The notes beneath the pieces are model-generated. The model was given only the letters and a program-made list of their open reading frames with translations. It searched no databases and was not told where the DNA came from. Both the position numbers and the translations under genes were made by a program. Source: a bacterium (GTDB lineage Bacteria; Patescibacteriota; Saccharimonadia; Saccharimonadales; UBA4665). Taken from it: a stretch of 9,343 nt of DNA. Shown here piece after piece: positions 1 to 6,745 of this stretch (position 1 is its first letter; every line of letters starts with the position of its first letter). The stretch spans positions 1 through 9,343 of the forward strand of contig JAJZWH010000038.1 of the NCBI GenBank assembly GCA_021846765.1. The letters run 5' to 3'.

Positions 1-535
1 TTTCCTTACCGCTTTTCCCGCTTTTTCTGATGATGTATTCGTCTACGTATTTAATTCCTTTACCTTTATATGGTTCTGGTTTTCTTAATTGTCGAATCTC
101 GCTAGCAATTTGACCTACCTGTTGTTTATCTATTCCTAATATGGTTATAGTATTTTGTTCAACTTGGGCTTGAATACCTTCCGGTAGTTGGTAGTTTACG
201 TCATGGGAATATCCTAAGTTAAATTTTAGTCCATTACCTTGAAGGTTGACTCGATAACCAACACCAATAATTTCTAACTTTTTAGAGAAGCCTTGACTTA
301 CTCCTATTACCATATTATTAACTAGTGATCTCATTAAGCCATGATTAGCTTTATGCTTGTCGCTCTCATCTATTCTGTTAACTAATAACTGTTCTGGTTC
401 TTGGACTATATTTATGCCTTCAAGTAAGGGTTGATTTAAAGTGCCCTTACTGCCGTTAACTGTAATTAGTCCATCGCTAATGGTAATATTTACTCCCGAT
501 GGTACTGGTATTGGTTGTTTTCCGATACGACTCAT
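1..535 (-). CDS. rplF: 50S ribosomal protein L6 (uL6), 3' end cut by window edge
   Basis: L6 binds 23S rRNA near the sarcin-ricin loop and the factor-binding site of the 50S subunit. The frame opens MSRIGKQPIPVPSGV, the standard L6 start, and carries the duplicated L6 fold. The C-terminal signature LRKPEPYKGKGIKYVDEY is followed by a basic tail ending IIRKSGKSGKE. 178 codons are visible and bacterial L6 is usually about 177-180 residues, so only a few codons should be missing beyond base 1. The ATG at 535-533 lies 9 nt after the rpsH stop. The SD overlaps that stop (TAAGGAAATATTATG). It is the distal visible gene of the spc-type cluster; rplR and rpsE would be expected next, outside the window. 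Identification is secure; only the exact end is unseen. Confidence 0.97.
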   Translation of the reverse strand, partial: MSRIGKQPIPVPSGVNITISDGLITVNGSKGTLNQPLLEGINIVQEPEQLLVNRIDESDKHKANHGLMRSLVNNMVIGVSQGFSKKLEIIGVGYRVNLQGNGLKFNLGYSHDVNYQLPEGIQAQVEQNTITILGIDKQQVGQIASEIRQLRKPEPYKGKGIKYVDEYIIRKSGKSGKE

Positions 536-544
536 AATATTTCC

Positions 545-949
545 TTAATATACCTTACAAATTAACTCTCCGCCTATTTGGCTTTGTTTTGCGCTCTCTC
601 CGCTCATTATTCCTTTAGAAGTTGAAATAATGACGATTCCTCTCCCTCGCTTAACAGTTGGTATTTCTTTGGCTTTTACGTATGTTCTTCTTCCTGGTTT
701 GCTCAACCTTACAATTTCAGTAATTTTAGAATTTTGATCTTCACTCGAAAGTTCTAAATGTATTTCTTTAAATTTAGTTTTTTTGTCAATCGTTACATTA
801 TTTATAAAGTTAGCGTTTTTCAGTATTTTAGATATCTCTTCTTTAATATTGGAATGAGGCAATACAACTTCATGTTTATTTATAGCCACAGCATTTCTGA
901 TTCTAGAAAGCATGTCGGCGATTGGATCTGTAGATACTTGACTACTCAT
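545..949 (-). CDS. rpsH: 30S ribosomal protein S8 (uS8)
   Basis: S8 is a primary 16S rRNA-binding protein that nucleates the central domain of the 30S. In E. coli it also represses its own spc operon, which is family knowledge and not shown here. The 134-residue product is normal length. It begins with the N-terminal helix signature DPIADMLSRIRNA (residues 8-20). The C-terminal RNA-binding domain has RLSKPGRRTYV (81-91), GRGIVIISTSKGIMS (102-116) and the final GGELICKVY. The ATG at 949 lies 20 nt after the rpsN stop, the loosest junction of the long cluster. Its SD (AAAGGA) is about 13 nt away, longer than at the neighbouring genes. The product is certain. Confidence 0.98.
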   Translation of the reverse strand: MSSQVSTDPIADMLSRIRNAVAINKHEVVLPHSNIKEEISKILKNANFINNVTIDKKTKFKEIHLELSSEDQNSKITEIVRLSKPGRRTYVKAKEIPTVKRGRGIVIISTSKGIMSGESAKQSQIGGELICKVY

Positions 950-969
950 AATTGTTATATATTCCTTTC

Positions 970-1239
970 TTACCAGCTTGATTTGGTTACACCAGGTATT
1001 TCACCTCGACTGGCATGTTCTCTAAAACTTATTCTACTCAATCCGAATTGTCTCATATATCCTCTAGAACGATGAGTTTCAACACAGCGATTTGTTAAGC
1101 GCGTACGAGAACTATTTCTTGGTAATTTAGCTAAACCTTCATAGTCTCCCAATTCTTTCAGTTCAATTCTTTTAGCCGCATATTGTTCAATCATTTTCTT
1201 GCGTTTTAGATCGCGTACTACTATAGATGTTTTGGCCAT
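970..1239 (-). CDS. rpsN: 30S ribosomal protein S14 (uS14), long zinc-free type
   Basis: S14 sits in the head of the 30S and contacts 16S rRNA next to S3, S10 and S19. The 89-residue product starts MAKTSIVVRDLKRKK and ends with the S14 signature: GYMRQFGLSRISFREHASRG (60-79) then IPGVTKSSW. Only one cysteine (C52) is present, so the CxxC...CxxC zinc site of the short 61-residue form is absent. The length matches the zinc-free class. The frame is open upstream to a TTG near 1272. The ATG at 1239 is chosen because it gives the canonical N-terminus, has AAGGAG 8-9 nt upstream, and sits one base after the rplE stop (TAAtATG). Confidence 0.97.
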   Translation of the reverse strand: MAKTSIVVRDLKRKKMIEQYAAKRIELKELGDYEGLAKLPRNSSRTRLTNRCVETHRSRGYMRQFGLSRISFREHASRGEIPGVTKSSW

Positions 1240-1240
1240 A

Positions 1241-1822
1241 TTATTGATTCTCCTTGGCAAAAGGCATGCCAAATTTACTTAGTAACAATTGTGCGTCCTC
1301 TTTTTTTCTGGCTCTTATGACAAATATTACTTGTAATCCATGAGCTGGGGACGTTTCTTCGAAACTTAATTCAGGAAATACCGATTGATCTGTTAATCCT
1401 AGCGCATAATTACCCTGTTTGTCAAAAGCACGATTACTGACTCCATGAAAGTCTCGTAATCTTGGTAAAACTATTGTTATTAATCTATCCATGAATTCGT
1501 ACATATAATCGCCTCTTAAGGTAACTTTAAGACCTATTTTATTACCTTCTCTTAATTTAAAACTAGCAATAGATTTTTTAGAAGTCGTTTGAATTGGTTT
1601 TTGACCAGTAATTTTAGTAATCGTATTCTCTGCCGTTTCCATCAATTTTTTGTCGTCTTTAGCTTTTCCTAATCCACTATTGATAACAATTTTTTCTAGC
1701 AAGGGGACTTGGTTTATATTGCTGAGGTTAAGTTCTGATTGGAGTTCTTTTTTAAGCTGGTCTTTATATAGCTTAGACAATCGCGGTTGATAAGGAGTTA
1801 TAGTTTGTTGTTTACTAGCCAT
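1241..1822 (-). CDS. rplE: 50S ribosomal protein L5 (uL5)
   Basis: L5 binds 5S rRNA and helps seat the 5S particle in the central protuberance, touching P-site tRNA. The 193-residue protein is somewhat longer than the usual 179-180; the extra residues are at the N-terminus before PRLSKLYKDQLKKEL. Signatures are VPLLEKIVINSGLGKAKDDK (40-59), TTSKKSIASFKLREGNKIGLKVTLRG (79-104) and LRDFHGVSNRAFDKQGNY (122-139), with a C-terminal GMPF. The ATG overlaps the rplX stop by one base (TAATG at 1824-1820) and has GGAG 8-9 nt upstream. The product is certain. Confidence 0.98.
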   Translation of the reverse strand: MASKQQTITPYQPRLSKLYKDQLKKELQSELNLSNINQVPLLEKIVINSGLGKAKDDKKLMETAENTITKITGQKPIQTTSKKSIASFKLREGNKIGLKVTLRGDYMYEFMDRLITIVLPRLRDFHGVSNRAFDKQGNYALGLTDQSVFPELSFEETSPAHGLQVIFVIRARKKEDAQLLLSKFGMPFAKENQ

Positions 1823-2154
1823 TATTTTAGCTCCTTACCACTAGTTTTTAGTATCCTAGTTTTACTCTTGCCGTCTGCAGCAATCTTATAGCTTATTCTG
1901 GATGGTTTCTTTAGTGTTGAGTCATAAATGTTAACCTTAGAAACGTTTATCGGTTTGGTTATTTCGATTATTCCGCCTTGAGGGAACTTTTTAGTTGGTT
2001 TTTGGTGTTTTTTTACTATATTAATTCCTTCTATAGTAACAGTATTATCTTTAGGGGATGTAGATAATACTTTGCCGGTTTTCCCTTTATATTTACCATT
2101 TCTGACAATTACATTATCACCTTTTTTGATACGGATTTTATACAACTTATTCAT
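1822..2154 (-). CDS. rplX: 50S ribosomal protein L24 (uL24)
   Basis: L24 is one of the earliest 23S rRNA-binding assembly proteins and lies close to the exit tunnel. The 110-residue product has an N-terminal KOW motif, IKKGDNVIVRNGKYKGKTGK (about 9-28), followed by the IEGINIVKKHQKP strand and loop. The C-terminal half, NVSKVNIYD..., lacks the cysteine pair seen in many L24 proteins. The ATG at 2154 follows the rplN TAG by 2 nt and has GGAGG about 10 nt upstream, one of the best SD motifs here. The stop shares one base with the rplE start. Confidence 0.98.
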   Translation of the reverse strand: MNKLYKIRIKKGDNVIVRNGKYKGKTGKVLSTSPKDNTVTIEGINIVKKHQKPTKKFPQGGIIEITKPINVSKVNIYDSTLKKPSRISYKIAADGKSKTRILKTSGKELK

Positions 2155-2156
2155 TG

Positions 2157-2525
2157 CTATAAAACCTCCGGTGCTAAACTTATTATTCTTGCATAGCCCA
2201 TATCTCTAAGTTCTCTAGGAACAGGGCCAAAAATTCGGGTTGCTCTAGGTGTTTTATCTTCAGCTATAATTACTGCTGCATTATCGTCAAATTTAATGGT
2301 TGAACCGTCTTTTCGTCTAATCTGGTTTTTTGACCGCACTACGACCGCTTTAACTACTGATTTTTTCTTAACAGTTCCATTCGGGTTTGCGTCTTTAACA
2401 GTAGCCACTATAACGTCTCCTACGTTGGCATAACGTTTTCTAGTACCTCCAAGTACTCGGATGCATAAAATTTCTTTTGCTCCACTGTTATCAGTTACTT
2501 TTAGTCGAGTTTCTTGCTGAATCAT
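2157..2525 (-). CDS. rplN: 50S ribosomal protein L14 (uL14)
   Basis: L14 binds 23S rRNA at the subunit interface and forms an intersubunit bridge with the 30S; it is also the docking site of the silencing factor RsfS. The 122-residue length is exactly typical. Signatures are MIQQETRLKVTDNSGAKE (1-18), LCIRVLGG, VGDVIVATVKDANPNG (35-50) and KFDDNAAVII (78-87). The C-terminal stretch GPVPRELRDMGYARIISLAPEVL closes the protein. The ATG overlaps the rpsQ TGA as ATGA (2525-2522), suggesting translational coupling, and AAAGGAG lies 8 nt upstream. It ends in TAG. Confidence 0.99.
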   Translation of the reverse strand: MIQQETRLKVTDNSGAKEILCIRVLGGTRKRYANVGDVIVATVKDANPNGTVKKKSVVKAVVVRSKNQIRRKDGSTIKFDDNAAVIIAEDKTPRATRIFGPVPRELRDMGYARIISLAPEVL

Positions 2526-2839
2526 TGAGATTGCTCCTTTACCGGCTTGGTTTTCTTGATCTCTTCAACTTTTATGCTCTGTAAAGCTTCTTCCCTTAAT
2601 CTTGGAGTTTCTATAATCTTAGCTAGTTTAAAGTGTTTTTTAGCACTAATTGGCCGACATTCTATAATTTCTACTTTGTCTCCTACCAGTGCTTTATTAT
2701 GCTCGTCATGGGCCATGAATTTAGTTGTTTCTGTATATTGTTTGCGGTACAGTGGGTGCGTCTTTCGTCTTTCCACTTTAACGACAATTGTTTTATTTGC
2801 AGAGTTTGAGCTGACAGTACCAATAATAGTTTTAGGCAT
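2522..2839 (-). CDS. rpsQ: 30S ribosomal protein S17 (uS17) with C-terminal extension
   Basis: S17 is an OB-fold primary binder of the 5' domain of 16S rRNA. The core is clear: IIGTVSSNSANKTIVVKVER (5-24), THPLYRKQYTETTKFMAHDE (27-46), VGDKVEIIECRPISAKKHF (52-70). The usual protein ends near residue 80-88; here about 23 residues follow, rich in Lys and Glu and ending KKTKPVKEQSQ. The ATG shares a base with the rpmC stop (TAATG) and has AAGGAGA upstream. This is the only gene in the window ending in TGA, inside the ATGA overlap with rplN. Confidence 0.98.
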   Translation of the reverse strand: MPKTIIGTVSSNSANKTIVVKVERRKTHPLYRKQYTETTKFMAHDEHNKALVGDKVEIIECRPISAKKHFKLAKIIETPRLREEALQSIKVEEIKKTKPVKEQSQ

Positions 2840-3039
2840 TAGATTTTCTCCTTAATAAGCTGCTCGCCTAGTACAGTTAAAACTCGTGCTAAGTCCTTAC
2901 GTTTATGTTTAACCAATCTGACATTTTGACTTTCTCCGGTTACTTTATTTCTCTTTAATTCAACAATTTCGTCTCTAAGTTTAGAGCTTTCTTTGGTTAA
3001 CTCAGTTGTGGTTAATTTGCGAATATCTGCTATTTTCAT
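2839..3039 (-). CDS. rpmC: 50S ribosomal protein L29 (uL29)
   Basis: L29 is a small two-helix protein on the rim of the exit tunnel, packed against L23. The chosen 66-residue product begins MKIADIRKLTTTEL and contains LRDEIVELKRNKVTGESQN, then a basic second helix LVKHKRKDLARVLTVLGE. An in-frame ATG lies five codons upstream at 3054 but would overlap rplP and has AGGG directly against it with no spacing. The ATG at 3039 gives the family N-terminus, sits 4 nt after the rplP stop and has GAGG 9 nt upstream. The product is certain; the start is likely. Confidence 0.95.
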   Translation of the reverse strand: MKIADIRKLTTTELTKESSKLRDEIVELKRNKVTGESQNVRLVKHKRKDLARVLTVLGEQLIKEKI

Positions 3040-3043
3040 TGTT

Positions 3044-3457
3044 TTATGCCTCATCCCTGACCAGAAACTTAGTTTTAACAGGTAGTTTATGGGCTGCTAA
3101 TCTCATAGCTTCTCTAGCTGTTGCCTCATTGACTCCTTGCATTTCAAATAGTATAGTTCCCGGCTTAACTTTAGCTACAAAAAATTCAGGACTTCCTTTT
3201 CCACTACCCATTTTAACGTCTAAGGGTTTTTTAGTAACAGGTATGTGGGGGAAAATTCTAATCCAAATTTTACCACCGCGCTTAATATATCTTGTCATGG
3301 CTTGTCGTGATGCCTCTATTTGTCTAGAAGTGATCCGTTCGTGACCCTGAGCTTGGAGGGCAAAATCGCCATAAGCAATATAATCACCAGATGTTGCTAC
3401 GCCTCTAATGCGACCTTTGCGTACTTTACGATATTTAGTCCTTGATGGCATCAACAT
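3044..3457 (-). CDS. rplP: 50S ribosomal protein L16 (uL16)
   Basis: L16 binds between the 5S rRNA and the A-site region of the 50S and is needed for late assembly and tRNA accommodation. The 137-residue protein has the standard MLMPSRTKYRKVRKGR start, ITSRQIEASRQAMTRYIKR (42-60) and GGKIWIRIFPHIPVTKKP (61-78). VKMGSGKGSPEF (81-92) follows. The position matching E. coli Arg81, the arginine hydroxylated by YcfD/RoxA, is Lys82 here. The ATG is one base after the rpsC stop (TAAaATG) with GAGGT about 8 nt upstream. Confidence 0.98.
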   Translation of the reverse strand: MLMPSRTKYRKVRKGRIRGVATSGDYIAYGDFALQAQGHERITSRQIEASRQAMTRYIKRGGKIWIRIFPHIPVTKKPLDVKMGSGKGSPEFFVAKVKPGTILFEMQGVNEATAREAMRLAAHKLPVKTKFLVRDEA

Positions 3458-3458
3458 T

Positions 3459-4088
3459 TTAAACTACCTCGCCTTTATATATCCAGACCTTAACCCCGAT
3501 AATTCCAGCAGCAGTCTTTGCAGGAATAAAGGCATAATCTATGTCTGCTCTTAGTGTGTGCAACGGAACAGAGCCAGCAACTTCTTTTTCTCGACGGCTC
3601 ATTTCAGCTCCGTTTAAACGGCCCGAAACTTGAATTCTAATTCCTTTAGCTCCGGCTCGCATGGTAGCTGCGCTAGCTGATTTAATAGCTCTCCTAAAAC
3701 TCATCCTTCTCTCTAGTTGATGAGCAATATTTTCTGCCACTAATTTAGCATAAAGTTCCGGTTTTTTAATTTCTTCAATATTAACTCTTGTAGGGGTATT
3801 ATATATTTTTTCAATTGAGTCTTTAAGTTCAAGAGCTCCGGTTCCGCCTCTTCCAATCACTACTCCTGCTTTAGCTGTATTAATGGTAATGGTAACTAAA
3901 TTAGGAGTACGGCTTATTTCCACTCTATTAATAGCTGCTCTACTACCTAGTTTATTTTGAATTAATTTTCTGACTTTTAAATCGTCGGACAAATAGTTGG
4001 CGTAGTTTTGTTTGCTAACAAACCATCGACTAGACCACTCTTTATTAACCTGAAGACGCATGCTAATTGGATTTACTTTCTGGCCCAT
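3459..4088 (-). CDS. rpsC: 30S ribosomal protein S3 (uS3)
   Basis: S3 is a head protein of the 30S that lines the mRNA entry channel and, with S4 and S5, contributes to mRNA unwinding. The 209-residue protein starts MGQKVNPISMRLQ. It has a type II KH domain with the loop VVIGRGGTG (76-84, GxxG = G79-G82) and the C-terminal domain signature ERRMSFRRAIKSA (126-138). That segment includes R132, R133 and K136, which correspond to the basic entry-channel patch known in E. coli. GIRIQVSGRLNGAEMSRRE follows. The ATG overlaps the rplV stop as TAATG and is preceded by AAGGAGAAGG. Confidence 0.98.
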   Translation of the reverse strand: MGQKVNPISMRLQVNKEWSSRWFVSKQNYANYLSDDLKVRKLIQNKLGSRAAINRVEISRTPNLVTITINTAKAGVVIGRGGTGALELKDSIEKIYNTPTRVNIEEIKKPELYAKLVAENIAHQLERRMSFRRAIKSASAATMRAGAKGIRIQVSGRLNGAEMSRREKEVAGSVPLHTLRADIDYAFIPAKTAAGIIGVKVWIYKGEVV

Positions 4089-4531
4089 TATGCCTTCTCC
4101 TTGTTTTTAATAGCCGCTTTTGTAACTGGTTCTGATGGTTGAGTTTTTTTTGTTTCATTTTTAGTCTTCGATGGTTGATTGCTTTTCTTAGCTGGCCTTA
4201 ATTCACCGTCAACTATGACTTTAATGTGTGAACTTTTTTTCTGGTATGGCATGGCCACTCCTCTCGAGGCTGGTCGGTATCGTTTTGTTCTTGGACCTGG
4301 AGTTACGCTAATTTCGACTATTCTTAATGTCGCTGGTTTATACCCATGATTATAGTCTGCATTAGCACTAGCACTTTGGATGACTTTTTTAACAGCCATT
4401 GCGCTTCTTCTAGGAGTGTGTTCTAAAATTATTAAAGCATCGTTAACACTACGTCCACGTACTAAGTCTGCAACAACTGCAACTTTTCTTGGACTTTGCC
4501 TTACTCCTTTGGCGATTGCTTGGACTGGCAT
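4088..4531 (-). CDS. rplV: 50S ribosomal protein L22 (uL22) with Lys-rich tail
   Basis: L22 lines the exit tunnel: its beta-hairpin reaches the constriction and its globular part sits at the tunnel mouth. Residues 1-110 are the normal protein: AIAKGVRQSPRKVAVVADLV (5-24), LIILEHTPRRSA (33-44), and the tunnel loop TPGPRTKRYRPASRGVAMPY (77-96). An added tail, 111-147, is rich in Lys, Pro, Thr and Gln (for example KKSNQPSKTKNETKKTQ). The ATG at 4531 follows the rpsS TAG by 3 nt with AGGAG 8 nt upstream. Confidence 0.98.
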   Translation of the reverse strand: MPVQAIAKGVRQSPRKVAVVADLVRGRSVNDALIILEHTPRRSAMAVKKVIQSASANADYNHGYKPATLRIVEISVTPGPRTKRYRPASRGVAMPYQKKSSHIKVIVDGELRPAKKSNQPSKTKNETKKTQPSEPVTKAAIKNKEKA

Positions 4532-4534
4532 ATT

Positions 4535-4813
4535 CTACGCTCCTGACCTTTTAGCTAATTTTCCACCGTGTGAACGAAATTTTCTAGTCGGACTAAATTC
4601 GCCCAATTTATGCCCAACTATATTCTCTGTAATAAACACAGGTACGTGAACTTTTCCATTATGGACTGCAAAAGTATGACCAACAAAATCTGGAGATATA
4701 GTACTTGATCGAGCCCATGTTTTAATAATAGTACGATCATCGGCCCCTAGGGCTTTGACTTTTTTAGTTAACTTAAAGTCTATGTATGGACCTTTTTTTA
4801 GTGATCTACTCAT
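4535..4813 (-). CDS. rpsS: 30S ribosomal protein S19 (uS19)
   Basis: S19 is a head protein that forms a complex with S13 and contacts A-site tRNA and the central protuberance. The 92-residue length is standard. It opens MSRSLKKGPYIDFKL, has TWARSSTISPDFVGHTFAVH (32-51) and VHVPVFITENIVGHKLGEFS (55-74), and ends with TRKFRSHGGK. The ATG is 6 nt after the rplB stop. Its AAAGGAGA motif is formed by the last codons of rplB, so translation of the two genes is probably linked. Confidence 0.99.
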   Translation of the reverse strand: MSRSLKKGPYIDFKLTKKVKALGADDRTIIKTWARSSTISPDFVGHTFAVHNGKVHVPVFITENIVGHKLGEFSPTRKFRSHGGKLAKRSGA

Positions 4814-4819
4814 TTTCTT

Positions 4820-5656
4820 TTATCTCCTTTTCCCTGCATGACGACTTCTGACTATATACTTATCAGTAGATTTATTACGCCTTGTTTTGTATCCTAGAGT
4901 TTTCTGGCCCCATGGAGTGCGGGGTGCTTTAGCCATCCTGTGTCTTCCTCCATCTCCACCACCATGAGGGTGATCTACGGCATTCATTACTACTCCCCGT
5001 ACTGAAGGTCTGATCCCTTTATGTCGATTTCTTCCGGCTTTGCCAATAGATACATTCTGATGCTGTTCGTTTCCAATAACTCCCAGACTGGCACTACATT
5101 CAATTCTAACAGCTCGTATTTCGCCACTCGGTAGCTTAATTTGTCCATATTCTTCATCTTTAGATACTAGCTGGGCCGAAGTGCCAGCACTACGTACTAA
5201 TTGAGCTCCTTTACCTGGTTTGAGCTCAATTGCGTGAATAACTGATCCTATTGGAATGTCTTTGATTAGCAATCTATTACCGGTTTCTATAGGTACATCT
5301 TGACCGCTCTTAATAGTTTGACCTTGAGTCATTCCGTCGGCAGCAATGATGTATCGATATTCATCATGTTGATCTTTCAATCGAGCTATTCTGGCAGTTC
5401 GGTTAGGATCGTATTCTATGTGTTCTATTCTTCCACTGTAATCAATAGGCAAGGAATAGCTGATAATTCGATACTTTCTTTTCGCGCCTCCTCCTTTATG
5501 TCGAGTTGTTATCCGGCCTTGATTATTCCTGCCTTGATTTTTGTTTAATTTAATAGTCAACGATTTAACAGATTTTTTGCTAGTAACGCTAGATGTGTCT
5601 TGACTCATCATTCCGCGTCGGCCGTTTGTAGTTGGTCTATAAGTAGTTAAAGCCAT
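4820..5656 (-). CDS. rplB: 50S ribosomal protein L2 (uL2)
   Basis: L2 is one of the most conserved ribosomal proteins, needed for subunit association and peptidyl-transferase activity. The 278-residue protein carries the N-terminal GRNNQGRITTRHKGGGAKR (42-60), an OB-like and SH3-like core, and RNRHKGIRPSVRG (209-221). The hallmark DHPHGGGDGG loop (228-237) contains the histidine essential in E. coli. The flanking residues read MNAVDHPHGGG where MNPVDHPHGGG is more usual. The C-terminus is basic (SRHAGKRR). The ATG overlaps the rplW stop (TAATG) and has GAAGGAAG upstream. Confidence 0.99.
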   Translation of the reverse strand: MALTTYRPTTNGRRGMMSQDTSSVTSKKSVKSLTIKLNKNQGRNNQGRITTRHKGGGAKRKYRIISYSLPIDYSGRIEHIEYDPNRTARIARLKDQHDEYRYIIAADGMTQGQTIKSGQDVPIETGNRLLIKDIPIGSVIHAIELKPGKGAQLVRSAGTSAQLVSKDEEYGQIKLPSGEIRAVRIECSASLGVIGNEQHQNVSIGKAGRNRHKGIRPSVRGVVMNAVDHPHGGGDGGRHRMAKAPRTPWGQKTLGYKTRRNKSTDKYIVRSRHAGKRR

Positions 5657-6084
5657 TATGATTCTTCCTTCTCAGTTTTTTTCAATCTACCTATTCTTCT
5701 TTTGGGTTTATTCTCTTTTTCTTGTTTTTTTTCTATTTCTTGTTGAATCTTCTCAGTTTTTTTCTCTTCTTCTTCTATGGCGTTAAAGAATGGCAAAGAT
5801 GATCCTTCAGCTAATGTTACATATGCTTTCTTGATGTCGTTGTCTTTACCCTGAGATACTCTGCGTCCTTTTTTTGATATATTTCTCTTATTTTTGCCTG
5901 TTATGTTAGCTATATTAATTTTTGTAACTATTACCTTGAATTGACTTTCAATTGCCTTTTTGATGGTTACTTTATTGATAGATTTTGGAACTTCAACTAC
6001 ATAAACTCGACTATTACTTAAGCCATAAGTTTTTTCGCTTAATCGTGGTTGTAAATAGATGCTTTTATAGTGGCTGCTGTCCAT
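5656..6084 (-). CDS. rplW: 50S ribosomal protein L23 (uL23) with charged C-terminal tail
   Basis: L23 is the docking site at the tunnel exit for trigger factor, SRP and the Sec translocon. With the chosen start the protein has 142 residues, against the usual 95-100. The fold is seen in LQPRLSEKTYGLSN (11-24), YVVEVPKSINKVTIKKAIE (28-46) and VTKINIANITGKNKR (53-67). Residues 102-142 form an added tail, first Glu-rich then Lys/Arg-rich (KPKRRIGRLKK). The frame is open to a TTG at 6123 inside rplD, but that start has no SD. The ATG at 6084 lies 4 nt after the rplD stop with AGGG 11 nt upstream, giving MDSSHYKSIYLQPRLSEK. Confidence 0.95.
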   Translation of the reverse strand: MDSSHYKSIYLQPRLSEKTYGLSNSRVYVVEVPKSINKVTIKKAIESQFKVIVTKINIANITGKNKRNISKKGRRVSQGKDNDIKKAYVTLAEGSSLPFFNAIEEEEKKTEKIQQEIEKKQEKENKPKRRIGRLKKTEKEES

Positions 6085-6088
6085 TGTT

Positions 6089-6745
6089 TTATAATCCCTG
6101 CTTGTTAGCTTTGTTTGGTCCAAGCCACTGATTAATTATTTCTAAGGCTGGTTTACTAATTACTAGATTATCGGCATCTAAAATCCTGGCTACGTTTAGG
6201 TAGTTTGCCTGTATTAATTTGACATTCGGAATATTTCTAGATGCTAAACTCATTTCTTGGCTAATATTATCAGTTACTACTAAAACATAACCGCTACAAT
6301 CTAATTTATTAATCAGTTTCAAAAATTCTGATGTTTTACTAGATTTTATCGATAACTCTTCAATGATCCTTATCCTATTTTCTTGATTAATTGTCGATAA
6401 GGCCTGACAGATTGCTTTCCTTTTAGATTTAATGTTAATCTTTTTTGTATAATTTTCATTACCGGTTGGTCCAAAAATAATTCCTCCACCTCTCCAGATT
6501 GGTGATCTACGTGATCCCACTCTTGCTCGACCAGTACCTTTTTGTTTCCAGGGTTTTTTGCCGCCCCCTCTTACTAATCCTCTGGTTTTAGTGTTAGCGA
6601 GATTGTTACGACCGTTGGCTAAATAAGCATCATATGCTTGATGTAATAAACTTTGGTTTATATCCTTAATATTAAAGATATCTTTATTAAGAATAACGTT
6701 TTTAGTCGATTTGGTTCCAGTTTTGGTATAGGTTAGAGTAGCCAT
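6089..6745 (-). CDS. rplD: 50S ribosomal protein L4 (uL4)
   Basis: L4 binds 23S rRNA domain I early in assembly and extends a loop into the exit tunnel. In E. coli it also represses the S10 operon by binding its leader RNA, which makes it one candidate ligand for the leader upstream of rplC here (inference). The 218-residue protein has the tunnel loop TRGLVRGGGKKPWKQKGTGR (54-73) followed by ARVGSRRSPIWRGGG (74-88), then FGPTGNENYTKKINIKSKRK. The lysine corresponding to E. coli K63, where a macrolide-resistance substitution is known, is still Lys. The ATG overlaps the rplC stop (TAATG) with GAGGAG upstream. Confidence 0.98.
   Translation of the reverse strand: MATLTYTKTGTKSTKNVILNKDIFNIKDINQSLLHQAYDAYLANGRNNLANTKTRGLVRGGGKKPWKQKGTGRARVGSRRSPIWRGGGIIFGPTGNENYTKKINIKSKRKAICQALSTINQENRIRIIEELSIKSSKTSEFLKLINKLDCSGYVLVVTDNISQEMSLASRNIPNVKLIQANYLNVARILDADNLVISKPALEIINQWLGPNKANKQGL

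Noticed and set aside
755..790. TTGACA on the minus strand inside rpsH
   Set aside because: It has no acceptable -10 at 16-18 nt and lies in coding sequence of normal composition.
1390..1430. TTGACA with a TAGGAT at 18 nt on the minus strand inside rplE
   Set aside because: It is fully explained by conserved L5 codons, and there is no gap or loose junction downstream needing a promoter.
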